From: Bartonella sp. A05
Lineage (GTDB): Bacteria > Pseudomonadota > Alphaproteobacteria > Rhizobiales > Rhizobiaceae
Length of the DNA stretch: 64,000 nucleotides
Assembly: GCF_026930145.1 (NCBI RefSeq)
Contig: NZ_JANHOJ010000001.1
Span: 434,001 to 498,000 of the forward strand
Direction of reading: 5' to 3'
The notes beneath the pieces are model-generated. The model saw only the letters and a list, made by a program, of their open reading frames with translations, was not told where the DNA came from and did no database searches. The position numbers were made by a program, and so were the translations under genes. Below are positions 1 to 8,532 of the stretch, one piece after another. Each line of letters begins with the position of its first letter. Position 1 is the first letter of the stretch.

Positions 1-1
1 C

Positions 2-154
2 TCTAAAAGCTATGCTTTGAGGCAATGGACAATTGTTGATCAGCAAAATTTGGAAACGACTGTTCAAATCATGAATGTGCGTATGGGGGTTAAGTTTGTT
101 GATGGAATGTTCACAATTCCCCGTAGAAATGTTGCATCGCGGAATCGGAATTGA
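2..154 (+). CDS. lolA: C-terminal end of outer-membrane lipoprotein carrier LolA (partial)
   Basis: An open frame enters from the left edge and stops at TGA 152-154, giving 50 residues. The motif LRQWTIVDQQNLETTVQI, followed by MGVKFVDGMFTIP, matches the end of rhizobial LolA, the periplasmic chaperone that carries lipoproteins from LolCDE to the outer membrane. In Rhizobiales lolA is commonly followed directly by exodeoxyribonuclease III, as here; the next gene starts 5 nt after this stop. The start and most of the protein lie outside the window, so the call rests on the tail and on context. Confidence 0.7.
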   Translation, partial: SKSYALRQWTIVDQQNLETTVQIMNVRMGVKFVDGMFTIPRRNVASRNRN

Positions 155-159
155 GATTT

Positions 160-963
160 ATGTCTTTTTGTATTTCTACTTGGAATATTAACTCTATTCG
201 TTTGCGTCTTTCTCAGGTTCTTCAGTATTTGGATATGTTTTCTGCAGATATTTTGTGTTTACAAGAGACAAAATGCCCAGATGATTTGTTCCCATGTGAA
301 GCTTTTGAAGCGGCAGGTTATAGGCATATCGCTTTGAACGGTCAAAAATCTTATAATGGTGTTGCAATCATTTCGCGTTTGCCGTTTATAAGCGTTGAAA
401 AACGTTTTTTTTGTCAAAAGAAAGATTGCCGTTATCTTTCTGTGGTTATTGAAACGCATGGCAAGAGAATACGGATTCATAATTTTTATATTCCAGCTGG
501 TGGCGATGTGCCTGATGCTGATGTGAATGAAAAGTTTCGTCATAAGCTTGATTTTTTAGAAGAAATGTCTTCTATCCAAGCGGATCAGGGAGATGGTTTA
601 TCTTCTGTTTTGTTGGGTGATTTGAATATTGCTCCTTTGGTTGATGATGTTTGGTCTCATAAGCAATTATTAAAAGTTGTTAGCCACACACCAATCGAAA
701 CAGAGCGTTTACAGGCTTTATGTTATGAAGGTGGTTGGATTGATCTGATGCGAATGAAAATTCCAGCTCCCACTAAGCTTTATACTTGGTGGAGTTATCG
801 TGCGCGCGATTGGATGCTTTCTGACCGTGGTCGGCGACTTGATCATATCTGGTCTTCTCCAGATTTAGCGCATTTTGTTGCTGATTTATCGATTTTTCGT
901 ACTGCACGAGGATGGATTCAGCCTTCAGATCATGTTCCTGTGAAAATTACATTTGATTTCTAA
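160..963 (+). CDS. xth: Exodeoxyribonuclease III (AP endonuclease)
   Basis: This 267-residue protein is of the ExoIII/EEP nuclease family, which cleaves 5' of abasic sites and removes 3' blocking groups in base-excision repair. Visible motifs in order are STWNINSIR near the N-terminus, LQETK (metal-binding Glu), NFYIPAGG, LGDLNIAP, RLDHIWSS and SDHVPV (catalytic Asp-His). The length is normal. A TTG at 151 in frame overlaps the upstream stop, but ATG 160 gives the usual family N-terminus (MSFCISTWN) and is preferred. It probably shares a transcript with lolA. Confidence 0.93.
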   Translation: MSFCISTWNINSIRLRLSQVLQYLDMFSADILCLQETKCPDDLFPCEAFEAAGYRHIALNGQKSYNGVAIISRLPFISVEKRFFCQKKDCRYLSVVIETHGKRIRIHNFYIPAGGDVPDADVNEKFRHKLDFLEEMSSIQADQGDGLSSVLLGDLNIAPLVDDVWSHKQLLKVVSHTPIETERLQALCYEGGWIDLMRMKIPAPTKLYTWWSYRARDWMLSDRGRRLDHIWSSPDLAHFVADLSIFRTARGWIQPSDHVPVKITFDF

Positions 964-990
964 GGATGTGTTTGATTTTTTACACAAAAT

Positions 991-1080
991 TTGAAATAAA
1001 TATTTCTGATTTGAAATAAACTTTCCTGTCGGAAATTCTCGTTGGTTTATTTCAAGGCTTTGTTTCGTGGCTTTATTTCA
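991..1080. promoter_or_regulatory. Four related half-sites upstream of the efflux operon
   Basis: The sequence TTGAAATAAA occurs at 991-1000 and 1011-1020, exactly 20 bp apart. Its reverse complement TTTATTTCAA occurs at 1046-1055 and, one base short, at 1072-1080. Two direct sites facing two inverted sites just upstream of the efflux operon start at 1100 suggest an operator for a dimeric regulator. Pairing of the arms could also form a hairpin that ends xth transcription. No regulator gene adjoins the operon. The function is inferred. Confidence 0.4.
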
Positions 1081-1099
1081 GGGTAATGCGGGAGAATAG

Positions 1100-2569
1100 A
1101 TGCAGATTACTACTCTAAAAAGAGTTGCTTCGAGGTATTTTTTTTGTTGTAGCTCTCTGTATCTTTTGGTGCTATCGGGCTGTCTTGTTGGTCCTGATTA
1201 TCATAAGACATCTTTTGTCGTTCCAACGGATTGGGGGCAACATTCTGAGCAAGTATCTAAGGAACCAGTCGCGCTTCCAGGATGGTGGCGTCGTTTAAAT
1301 GATCCTGTTTTAAATGAGCTGGTAAACTATGCGATTTCTGGAAATAATAGTGTTGCTGTCGCTAAAGCACGGGTTCGTGAGGCGCGCGCTGGTGTAGGGC
1401 AAGTCACAGGATCTCTTGCTCCGAGTCTTTCTGGATCAATTGCAGGAAGTCGCAGTTCGGAGATGTTTGTAAACCAATATCGTGGTGGTTTTGATGCTGT
1501 CTGGGAGATTGACCTTTTTGGGGGACGCCAACGTGCAATTGAAGCGGCGGGTTATGGTTATGATGGAACTGTGGAAGATTTGCGAGCCACAATGGTAATC
1601 CTACTAGGGGAGGTGGCAAAAAATTATGTTGAAGTGCGTGGTTGGCAACAAAAATTATTCATTGTGCGCAAAATTTCTTCCTCACATTATAAAACTTTTG
1701 CACTGATTCGTAAAAAATTAGCAGCTGGTGAGGTCTCGGAACTTGATGTTTCAAATGCACAAGCGCAAATGGTTAATACAGACGCCGATATTTTGCAAAT
1801 GGAAGCTGCTTTATCGATGAGCATTCATCGTCTTTCCGTATTAACTGGTCGTGTGCCTACAGCTTTAGAGAATCTTTTGCAGCAGAGCGCTAAAGAAGCT
1901 AAAATTCCGCAACCGGAATGGCCGATTCCCGCAGGAATTCCAGCTGATATTTTATTAACACGTCCAGATTTACGGCGGGCAGAGCGTCAATATGCTCAAG
2001 CTACTGCGCGGATTGGTCAGCGTGAGGCGGATCATTATCCATCGTTTAGCTTAAGCGGTAATATTTCAACAGCGGCGACGGAAATTGGTCAGTTAGGGAA
2101 AAACTCAACGATTGGTTGGTCTTTTGGACCAAGCCTTCGGTTGCCTTTGTTTAATGGGGGGCAAGTGATGGCGTCTGTTGAGGTTGCACGTGCGCAACGC
2201 GATCAAGCTTTTATTACTTATCGCGCAGCCGTGTTGCAAGCTTTAGAAGAGGTGGAGAATGCACTTGTAGGATTGGCCAAGGAACATGAGCGTTTAAAAA
2301 AAATTACAGCTGCAAATGCTGCCTATTTGCGTTCATGGAAACTTTCACAGAGTCTTTTTGAAAGTGGAAATACAAGCTTCCTTGAATTATTAAATGCCAA
2401 TCGTTCGTATTATTCTTCGCAAATGGCTCTTGCAGATAGTCATGTTGCTTTGGTTGCGCAATACATTGCACTGATGAAAGCGTTAGGTGGCGGGTGGGAT
2501 GGTATGGTTGATGTGTCTCGCCCAGAGGTAGTTGACGGGGTTACGCATTCACATACGAAGGTAGATTAA
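1100..2569 (+). CDS. Outer-membrane efflux channel lipoprotein (NodT/OprM type)
   Basis: This 489-residue protein has an N-terminal hydrophobic signal ending in a lipobox (LSGC, Cys28), followed by GPDYHK, typical of NodT/OprM outer-membrane factors. Two OEP repeats follow, with the internal ILLTRPDLRRAERQ motif near residue 285 and EEVENAL in the second half. As a trimer it would form the outer-membrane and periplasmic tunnel for the MacAB pump encoded downstream. The start ATG 1100 follows a GGAG at 1090-1093. The stop overlaps the macA start by one base, so the three genes form an operon. Substrates cannot be read from sequence. Confidence 0.88.
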   Translation: MQITTLKRVASRYFFCCSSLYLLVLSGCLVGPDYHKTSFVVPTDWGQHSEQVSKEPVALPGWWRRLNDPVLNELVNYAISGNNSVAVAKARVREARAGVGQVTGSLAPSLSGSIAGSRSSEMFVNQYRGGFDAVWEIDLFGGRQRAIEAAGYGYDGTVEDLRATMVILLGEVAKNYVEVRGWQQKLFIVRKISSSHYKTFALIRKKLAAGEVSELDVSNAQAQMVNTDADILQMEAALSMSIHRLSVLTGRVPTALENLLQQSAKEAKIPQPEWPIPAGIPADILLTRPDLRRAERQYAQATARIGQREADHYPSFSLSGNISTAATEIGQLGKNSTIGWSFGPSLRLPLFNGGQVMASVEVARAQRDQAFITYRAAVLQALEEVENALVGLAKEHERLKKITAANAAYLRSWKLSQSLFESGNTSFLELLNANRSYYSSQMALADSHVALVAQYIALMKALGGGWDGMVDVSRPEVVDGVTHSHTKVD

Positions 2570-3783
2570 TGAAAAAAAGTTTCATCATAAAACGTAAAAA
2601 ACTTTTCCTATTTTTTGCTGGAGCAACTTTTGTTACTTTTTTCTTGCTGCTTCGCTCTCTTTTTTCTGATCCATCTACGCCAGTTTACATGACTGCTGTG
2701 GTGAAGCGTGGAGATATTGAAGAAAGTGTTCTTGCTTCCGGTATTGTGCGTCCTTATCGGTTGGTTGCTGTTGGTGCGCGCGCAACAGGACGTGTTGTTG
2801 CGATGCATGTTGCGCCCGGAAGTGTTGTAAAAGAAGGGGATTTATTAGCAGAGATTGATCCCACAGATCAGGAAAATGATCTGAAAAGCAAAAAAGCAGC
2901 ATTGGCTCATTATTCTGCGCGCCTGGTAGAACATGAAGCTTACCTTGCGCTTGCACAGAAAAATTTAAAGCGTTACAAAAACTTGAGTGAGGTACGTGCG
3001 ATTTCACAGGCTAACTTGGAAGATGCTGTGACACAGGTGAAAATACGCGAAGCACAAATTGCTCAGCTTCGAGAACAGATTACGCAAGCACAAATTGATG
3101 TGGAGAGTGCAGAGGTTAATTTAAGCTATACGCGTGTGATGGCACCTTCATCAGGAACAGTTTTAGCAACTGTTGTTGAAGAAGGGCAAAACATTAATGC
3201 GGTTCAGTCGGCGCCAACAATTGTTATTTTAGGCGATTTATCCAAAATGACAGTTAAAGCACAGATTTCAGAAGCCGATGTTTTGAAAGTTCGTGCGGGG
3301 CAAACTCTTTATTTCACGGTTTTGGGCAATTCACAGCGTCGCTATGAGGGAACGCTAGAAAAGGTAGAGCCTGCACCGGAAGCAATACGGTCTGATGTCA
3401 GTATTAATCCTGGTATGGTGGGAGGTTCGAGCGCTTTAGCGTCATCGGCTGTTTATTATAATGGCATTGTGCATGTTGAAAATAAGGACAATTTTCTGCG
3501 TACTTATATGACTGCTCAAGTTCATATTATATTAGGCCGTTCTCGGAATGTTTTGTTGGTTCCGAGTAATGCTTTAAGGGATGAAACACAAGAACGTAAA
3601 GCATGGGTTCAGATTTTGGTTGGAAAAAATAAGGTTATTGAGAAACAGGTGACGGTGGGCCTGAATAATAAAGTAATGGCTGAGATTGTTTCGGGACTTA
3701 ATGAGGGCGATGTGGTTATTACGGGCTCGCGTGATGGGACGGTGATTGCGTCTTCTGAAGTGCAGAGTGAAGATGAGATTTGA
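2569..3783 (+). CDS. macA: MacA-type periplasmic adaptor (membrane fusion protein)
   Basis: This 404-residue HlyD-family protein has one N-terminal membrane anchor (about residues 10-28), a lipoyl half-motif (VVAMHVAPGSVVKEGDLLAEID), an alpha-hairpin of about 75 residues rich in Lys, Gln and Glu, the second lipoyl half (APSSGTVLATVVEEGQ), then beta-barrel and membrane-proximal domains. MacA joins the MacB ABC transporter to the outer-membrane channel and stimulates the ATPase. The gene starts on the last base of the upstream stop and ends just before macB. Length and domain order are normal. Confidence 0.9.
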   Translation: MKKSFIIKRKKLFLFFAGATFVTFFLLLRSLFSDPSTPVYMTAVVKRGDIEESVLASGIVRPYRLVAVGARATGRVVAMHVAPGSVVKEGDLLAEIDPTDQENDLKSKKAALAHYSARLVEHEAYLALAQKNLKRYKNLSEVRAISQANLEDAVTQVKIREAQIAQLREQITQAQIDVESAEVNLSYTRVMAPSSGTVLATVVEEGQNINAVQSAPTIVILGDLSKMTVKAQISEADVLKVRAGQTLYFTVLGNSQRRYEGTLEKVEPAPEAIRSDVSINPGMVGGSSALASSAVYYNGIVHVENKDNFLRTYMTAQVHIILGRSRNVLLVPSNALRDETQERKAWVQILVGKNKVIEKQVTVGLNNKVMAEIVSGLNEGDVVITGSRDGTVIASSEVQSEDEI

Positions 3784-3787
3784 AGTT

Positions 3788-5770
3788 ATGAAAACAGAGC
3801 AAAAAGATGCTGTCCTTGTTTTAGAAGATGTCGTGCGTGAGTTTTATTCTGGTGAAACACTTGTCCCCATCTTAAAAAACATCAATTTAACCATTATGCG
3901 TGGTGAAATGGTGGCAATTGTGGGGCCTTCAGGTTCAGGAAAATCCACGTTGATGAATATCTTAGGCTGCCTTGATCGACCGAGTTCAGGGAATTATTTT
4001 ATTTCAGGAAAAAAAACATCCTTGCTTTCAGCTGATGAGTTGTCGGCTTTGCGACGCAATCATTTTGGGTTTATTTTTCAGCGTTATCATTTGTTAGGTG
4101 AATTAACAGCTCTTGGTAATGTTGAAATTCCAGCTATTTATGCAGGGTATGCATCGAAAACAAGAAAGAAACGTGCACAAAGCCTGTTAACGCGTTTGGG
4201 TATGTGTGATCGGATCAGCCATTATCCAAATCAGCTTTCAGGTGGTCAGCAACAACGCGTATCGATTGCACGTGCGCTCATGAATAATGCTGAGGTCATT
4301 CTTGCTGATGAACCAACCGGTGCGTTAGACAAACAAAGTGGTCACGAAGTGTTACGTATTTTAGACGAACTTCATCAAGAAGGACGGACCATTATCATTG
4401 TAACGCACGATATGAAGGTGGCGGAAAGAGCAGAGCGTATTATTGAGATCAGTGACGGGAAAGTTGTTGCCGACACTTTATCAAAGAATAAAAAGGAAAA
4501 GGCTGTTAATACGCCGCTTCATGAGAAAGAAGATCTAAAAAGCGCAAAGCGGTTCGGATGTTTACGTTCTTTAGCGGATCGTTTTCGTGAGGCATTTATC
4601 ATGGCTTTGTTGGCAATGAATGCGCACAGAATGCGAACGTTTTTAACAATGCTTGGGGTGATTATTGGTATTGGAGCAATTATTGCAATGGTGGCTTTGG
4701 GTAATGGAACCCAGGAAAAGATTTTAGAAAATTTTAAAGGTTTGGGTTCCAATACATTGACAATTTTTCCAGGTAAAAGTTTCTCTGATCCGCAGGCAGA
4801 CAAGATAACCAGCTTGGTTGAAGCAGATGCAGAAGCTTTATCTGAATTGCCTTACGTCTCTGGTGTAACACCTCAGATTTCAGCAAGCTCAACGGTACAT
4901 TATGGTGGTGTTGAAGCCAATGCTGTGATTGCAGGTGTGGGAGAACAATTCTTTCAGACACAGGGGCTTGAAGCTGTCGAAGGGCGGTTATTTGATCAAC
5001 AAAGCGTGCATAATCGAGCAGTTGATTTGGTGATTGAAAAAGATGCAATTCCTGTTCTTTTCCCTCACAACCGCGAAAGTCCTATCGGGAAAGTGGTGCA
5101 TGTGGGGCAAGTGCCAGCACGTATTATTGGTGTTGTAGCTCCGCAAAGTTCTGGGGGGATGTCAAATACGTTACAGATTTATTTACCTTACACAACAGTA
5201 CAAACCCGTTTCCTTGGTACAACAACTGTTCGTGCAATTACGCTTAAGGTTGCAGACGGTATCGATTCGAAATTAGCGGAGTCTTCGATACGGAAATTTT
5301 TGACAATGAGGCATGGCGAAGAAGATTTTTTCATTAGAAATTCGGAAATCTTCCTTAAACGTATCATGGATAGTACGCGTATTTTAACGCTTTTGGTATC
5401 TTCAATTGCGGCAATTTCGCTGATTGTGGGTGGTATTGGGGTTATGAATATCATGTTGGTTACTGTTTCTGAACGGATTAATGAAATCGGAGTGCGTATG
5501 GCAGTTGGTGCGCGCCAGAGTGATATTTTGCAGCAATTTTTAATCGAAGCAATTTTGGTTTGTGTTATTGGTGGTGGTTTGGGAATCTTGCTTGCTTTTT
5601 TTATCGGAAGTCTGTTTGTGCTGTTTGATGCGCCTATCCATTTTGTTTATACGATCAGTTCAATCATGATGGCCTTTGCCTTTTCAACATTTATTGGAGT
5701 GTGTTTTGGCTTTTCTCCAGCACGCAAGGCATCAAAGCTTGATCCTGTTGTTGCTCTCGCACGTGATTAA
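3788..5770 (+). CDS. macB: MacB-type ABC transporter (ATPase fused to permease)
   Basis: This protein has about 660 residues, near the usual MacB size. The N-terminal ATPase carries Walker A GPSGSGKST, the MacB-typical FIFQRYHLL, signature LSGGQQQR and Walker B VILADEPTGALD. A linker leads to the permease: one membrane helix (LTMLGVIIGIGAIIAMVAL), a large periplasmic domain and three C-terminal helices ending SPARKASKLDPVVAL. With the upstream adaptor and channel it should export drugs, peptides or siderophore-like molecules by a mechanotransmission cycle. ATG 3788 fits the family N-terminus; ATG 3773, which overlaps macA, and TTG 3746 are alternatives. Confidence 0.93.
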   Translation: MKTEQKDAVLVLEDVVREFYSGETLVPILKNINLTIMRGEMVAIVGPSGSGKSTLMNILGCLDRPSSGNYFISGKKTSLLSADELSALRRNHFGFIFQRYHLLGELTALGNVEIPAIYAGYASKTRKKRAQSLLTRLGMCDRISHYPNQLSGGQQQRVSIARALMNNAEVILADEPTGALDKQSGHEVLRILDELHQEGRTIIIVTHDMKVAERAERIIEISDGKVVADTLSKNKKEKAVNTPLHEKEDLKSAKRFGCLRSLADRFREAFIMALLAMNAHRMRTFLTMLGVIIGIGAIIAMVALGNGTQEKILENFKGLGSNTLTIFPGKSFSDPQADKITSLVEADAEALSELPYVSGVTPQISASSTVHYGGVEANAVIAGVGEQFFQTQGLEAVEGRLFDQQSVHNRAVDLVIEKDAIPVLFPHNRESPIGKVVHVGQVPARIIGVVAPQSSGGMSNTLQIYLPYTTVQTRFLGTTTVRAITLKVADGIDSKLAESSIRKFLTMRHGEEDFFIRNSEIFLKRIMDSTRILTLLVSSIAAISLIVGGIGVMNIMLVTVSERINEIGVRMAVGARQSDILQQFLIEAILVCVIGGGLGILLAFFIGSLFVLFDAPIHFVYTISSIMMAFAFSTFIGVCFGFSPARKASKLDPVVALARD

Positions 5771-5790
5771 AGGCTGTTTATTTAGAGTGT

Positions 5791-5826
5791 TATAGCTGCT
5801 GTTATATGCTTTTAATAGCAGCTATA
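5791..5826 (+). terminator. Perfect 10-bp inverted repeat after macB
   Basis: TATAGCTGCT at 5791-5800 pairs perfectly with AGCAGCTATA at 5817-5826 across a 16-nt loop, 20 nt after the macB stop. No clean T-run follows, so this may be a weak or Rho-assisted terminator or a 3'-end stabilising hairpin rather than a classical intrinsic terminator. Confidence 0.4.
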
Positions 5827-6049
5827 GATTGTTAATAAGATGTATTGATATAATGCAAAATAATTATATTTGTGCATCATCACAAGACAATCTATAACAA
5901 TCGATGCTTTGATGATTGAATATCGTTATGTCGATTTTTCTCCATTTGCAAGCTACTATTATTTCTTTTCTTGAGGAAGTCATCACAAGGAAACATTTTC
6001 TAGCGCAACTATAAAGGCAGAAAATGAGTGGAAGGTTAGTATACAAAAA

Positions 6050-6760
6050 TTAGTATGCGATTCTCATACGGAGCCAGATCGTTTTAATATATTCGGATAC
6101 AAGAATGCGTATTTGATTGATTTGTTGTATCATACTTTCTGAGGTATTCTTTTTAACAGGATAGGCAATAAAATTGATATTCGGCATTAAATGTTTGAGT
6201 TCAATCAAAGATCGCTGCATATGATAATCATGCGTAACGATGTAAATTGTCTTATAGTTATTTTTTTTGATCCAATTTGCACTTTCTTTAGCGTTTCCTT
6301 CAGTGTTTATGGCTTGATATCCAATGTCAACGCAACAGGTAAAGAGCTGCGGATTAATATGTGTGATGCGCATGAATCTCTTTGGATTAGTGTTTGTGTT
6401 GACTCCACTAATCAAAAGCCGCGAACCAAGTCCTTGTTGTAGAAGGTTTAGCCCTGTTTCTATTCTATTTTCTCCTCCTGTAAAAACGATAATTGCATCA
6501 GCTTGTGGTAAAGGATTTGGTGGTTGAAGCTGCCAAATTTTTTCAGAGAAAATAATAAAATGTGTGCAAAAAGACAGGACTAGAATCACAGGAAAAAGAA
6601 AGCATATCAATGGTAAATAATGAAAAAGGCATTTGTGTCGCTCCGGAATGCGTGTTGTCCGCTTTGGAAGGGTATGCCTCATACTATTGTGCGTATGTGA
6701 TCGGCCTTTGCTGCACGGGCGGTGTTTTTTGGGTGAGAAATCAGGTAAATTGTGAATCAT
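6050..6760 (-). CDS. YdcF/SanA-like DUF218 membrane protein
   Basis: This 236-residue protein has one N-terminal membrane segment (about residues 45-72) and a DUF218 domain beginning ADAIIVFTGGENRIETGLNLL and continuing with LLISGVN, NTEGNAKESANW and YIVTHDYHMQRS. The family is linked to cell-envelope functions and its chemistry is poorly known. A longer frame starts at 6880, but ATG 6760 lies 4 nt past the ftsX stop and gives an operon-like junction. In Rhizobiales this gene commonly follows ftsEX, so a role in envelope or division maintenance is plausible. The plsC gene often found next in that cluster is absent here. Confidence 0.75.
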   Translation of the reverse strand: MIHNLPDFSPKKHRPCSKGRSHTHNSMRHTLPKRTTRIPERHKCLFHYLPLICFLFPVILVLSFCTHFIIFSEKIWQLQPPNPLPQADAIIVFTGGENRIETGLNLLQQGLGSRLLISGVNTNTNPKRFMRITHINPQLFTCCVDIGYQAINTEGNAKESANWIKKNNYKTIYIVTHDYHMQRSLIELKHLMPNINFIAYPVKKNTSESMIQQINQIRILVSEYIKTIWLRMRIAY

Positions 6761-6764
6761 AAGA

Positions 6765-7739
6765 TTAAAATAAGCCGTTTTCACGTTGGTCGATTTTTTT
6801 AAGCTGTGCGAGAATAGTGATCCGACTGGTAAGCGCGGTGATGAAAGAAACAAAGAGAATAAGACAAACCATTTTTCCATAAGTGTTAAAACTTATCAAA
6901 AAATGTCCAAATAATGCGGTAATTTGGCTAGTTTCGGCTTTACCTAAATTATGATTTGTCCAGAAAGCAAAAGCACTGAAAAAGAAAGCACTTGTAACAC
7001 CACCATACAAAGCGCCACGCAGAGCAGTTTTAAAAAAATGCCAGTCAAATTGTCGAGCAATGAAATTGATTTCAGTGCCGAGGAAGTAGAGTACATTGAT
7101 AATATGCGCGTTTTCTGCCAAAGCATTGCGTGTTGCAAAGATAATCGTGAGCATAAGCGAGCCTAGAACGAGTGCCAAAATTGAAAAACCAATGATAACT
7201 GTTGTGTGTGCCATTGTTACAAAACGGTTGACCCAAAAGCGATGATCGTCAAACTTCCCTCCTGGGATTTGTTTTTCGATTGCCTGACTGATTGCACGCA
7301 GGTCGGTTATTTTGTTCCTTTTCAAAGTGACAATGATGAGTCGGGGAATTGGTAATGCACTAAAGGTTAAACCTGTTCCAAGCCATGGTTCCAGCAATTT
7401 TTCGGTGGCTTTTTGGTCAACAATTTTGGCATCTTGTACGCTGGGAAATGTTTTGACTAATTGAACCGCATCGCGTAGAGTTTTTTCGATGTCGACATTT
7501 TCAACGGGGCGTATTTGAATTGTTGCTTCGCGGTTAATTTGAGTGCTCCAATTATTCGCAGTATGTTGCACTAAATCAACACCGATGAGTGCTAGGCTTG
7601 AGAGAAATGTCATGATAGCAATGACTGCAACGAGTGCTTGTCCAGAAATATTGTTGCTTGGAATAATAGCTGTTCTGGCTGCTTTATCGCGTATAAATAT
7701 TGGTTTTCTAATACGAACAATGGAAAAGAATTTATTCAT
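6765..7739 (-). CDS. ftsX: Cell-division protein FtsX
   Basis: This 324-residue FtsX-family permease has a cytoplasmic N-terminus, a first membrane helix near residues 33-55, a periplasmic domain of about 110 residues, and three C-terminal helices. FtsX pairs with the ATPase FtsE at the septum, where the complex transmits ATP hydrolysis to periplasmic peptidoglycan-hydrolase activators. Its start overlaps the end of ftsE by 8 nt and its stop precedes the YdcF-like gene by 4 nt. Sequence is divergent, as usual for FtsX, but topology and partner make the call firm. Confidence 0.88.
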   Translation of the reverse strand: MNKFFSIVRIRKPIFIRDKAARTAIIPSNNISGQALVAVIAIMTFLSSLALIGVDLVQHTANNWSTQINREATIQIRPVENVDIEKTLRDAVQLVKTFPSVQDAKIVDQKATEKLLEPWLGTGLTFSALPIPRLIIVTLKRNKITDLRAISQAIEKQIPGGKFDDHRFWVNRFVTMAHTTVIIGFSILALVLGSLMLTIIFATRNALAENAHIINVLYFLGTEINFIARQFDWHFFKTALRGALYGGVTSAFFFSAFAFWTNHNLGKAETSQITALFGHFLISFNTYGKMVCLILFVSFITALTSRITILAQLKKIDQRENGLF

Positions 7740-8391
7740 AAATCGTCATCCGCCCATTTTGAAGAGTCATACGCCGTGCTGCAACTTGCTCCATGAGTGC
7801 TAAATCATGAGTGGCAATGATAACAGCTGTTCCAAAACGATTTAATTCAATAAACAAGCGTAATAGACGTTTTGCTAAAGGTGGATCGACATTCCCTGTG
7901 GGCTCATCAGCCAGAAGGATTTCAGGTTGATCAATGAGTGCACGTGCAATCGCCACTCTTTGTTTCTCTCCGCCTGAAAGAACAGGTGGCAAAACATGAA
8001 TATGATTTCCAAGCCCAACCCACTGCAAAAGATCTTCTACTTCACTGCGATAAACAGCTTCTTCTTGTCCCTTAATGCGTAAAGGTAGTGATACGTTTTC
8101 ATAGGTGGTCATATGGTCAAGTAAACGAAAATCTTGCAAAACTACCCCTATACGCTGTCGTAAAGCAGGAAGCTCTTGTCGTTTCAGCAATGCTGTATCG
8201 GTTCCAAACAAATCGATATGGCCACGTGTTGGTTGTATTGCAAGAAACATGAGACGCATCAACGATGTCTTCCCTGCACCAGAAGCACCTGTTAGAAATT
8301 GGAATGATCCACGAGGAATATGAAAGCTAATATCACGTAGAATTTCTGGTCCCATTCCATAACGTAGACCGACATTTTCAAAGCGAATCAC
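7732..8391 (-). CDS. ftsE: Cell-division ATP-binding protein FtsE
   Basis: This 219-residue ABC ATPase shows Walker A GASGAGKTS, Q-loop region VLQDFRLLDHMTTYENV (characteristic of FtsE), signature LSGGEKQR, Walker B ILLADEPTGNVD and the switch His in IATHD. It works with FtsX during septum constriction. It is translationally coupled to ftsX by an 8-nt overlap. The 141-nt gap to the acs stop upstream suggests its own promoter. Confidence 0.95.
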   Translation of the reverse strand: MIRFENVGLRYGMGPEILRDISFHIPRGSFQFLTGASGAGKTSLMRLMFLAIQPTRGHIDLFGTDTALLKRQELPALRQRIGVVLQDFRLLDHMTTYENVSLPLRIKGQEEAVYRSEVEDLLQWVGLGNHIHVLPPVLSGGEKQRVAIARALIDQPEILLADEPTGNVDPPLAKRLLRLFIELNRFGTAVIIATHDLALMEQVAARRMTLQNGRMTIYE

Positions 8392-8532
8392 TCTTTGTTC
8401 CCACTTCTGTTTTTATCTTGAAACATTACGAAATACCCCTCTTTTTACTCTTTTATTTATTTTTGTGCTTTTACAGGCCAATAATACGATTATGTCTGTA
8501 TTTATATTTCCTTTTTTATTTCATTGCTTGCT

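Noticed and set aside
6562-6762. Plus-strand frames within the YdcF-like gene
   Set aside because: They are antisense to a gene supported by DUF218 motifs and operon position.
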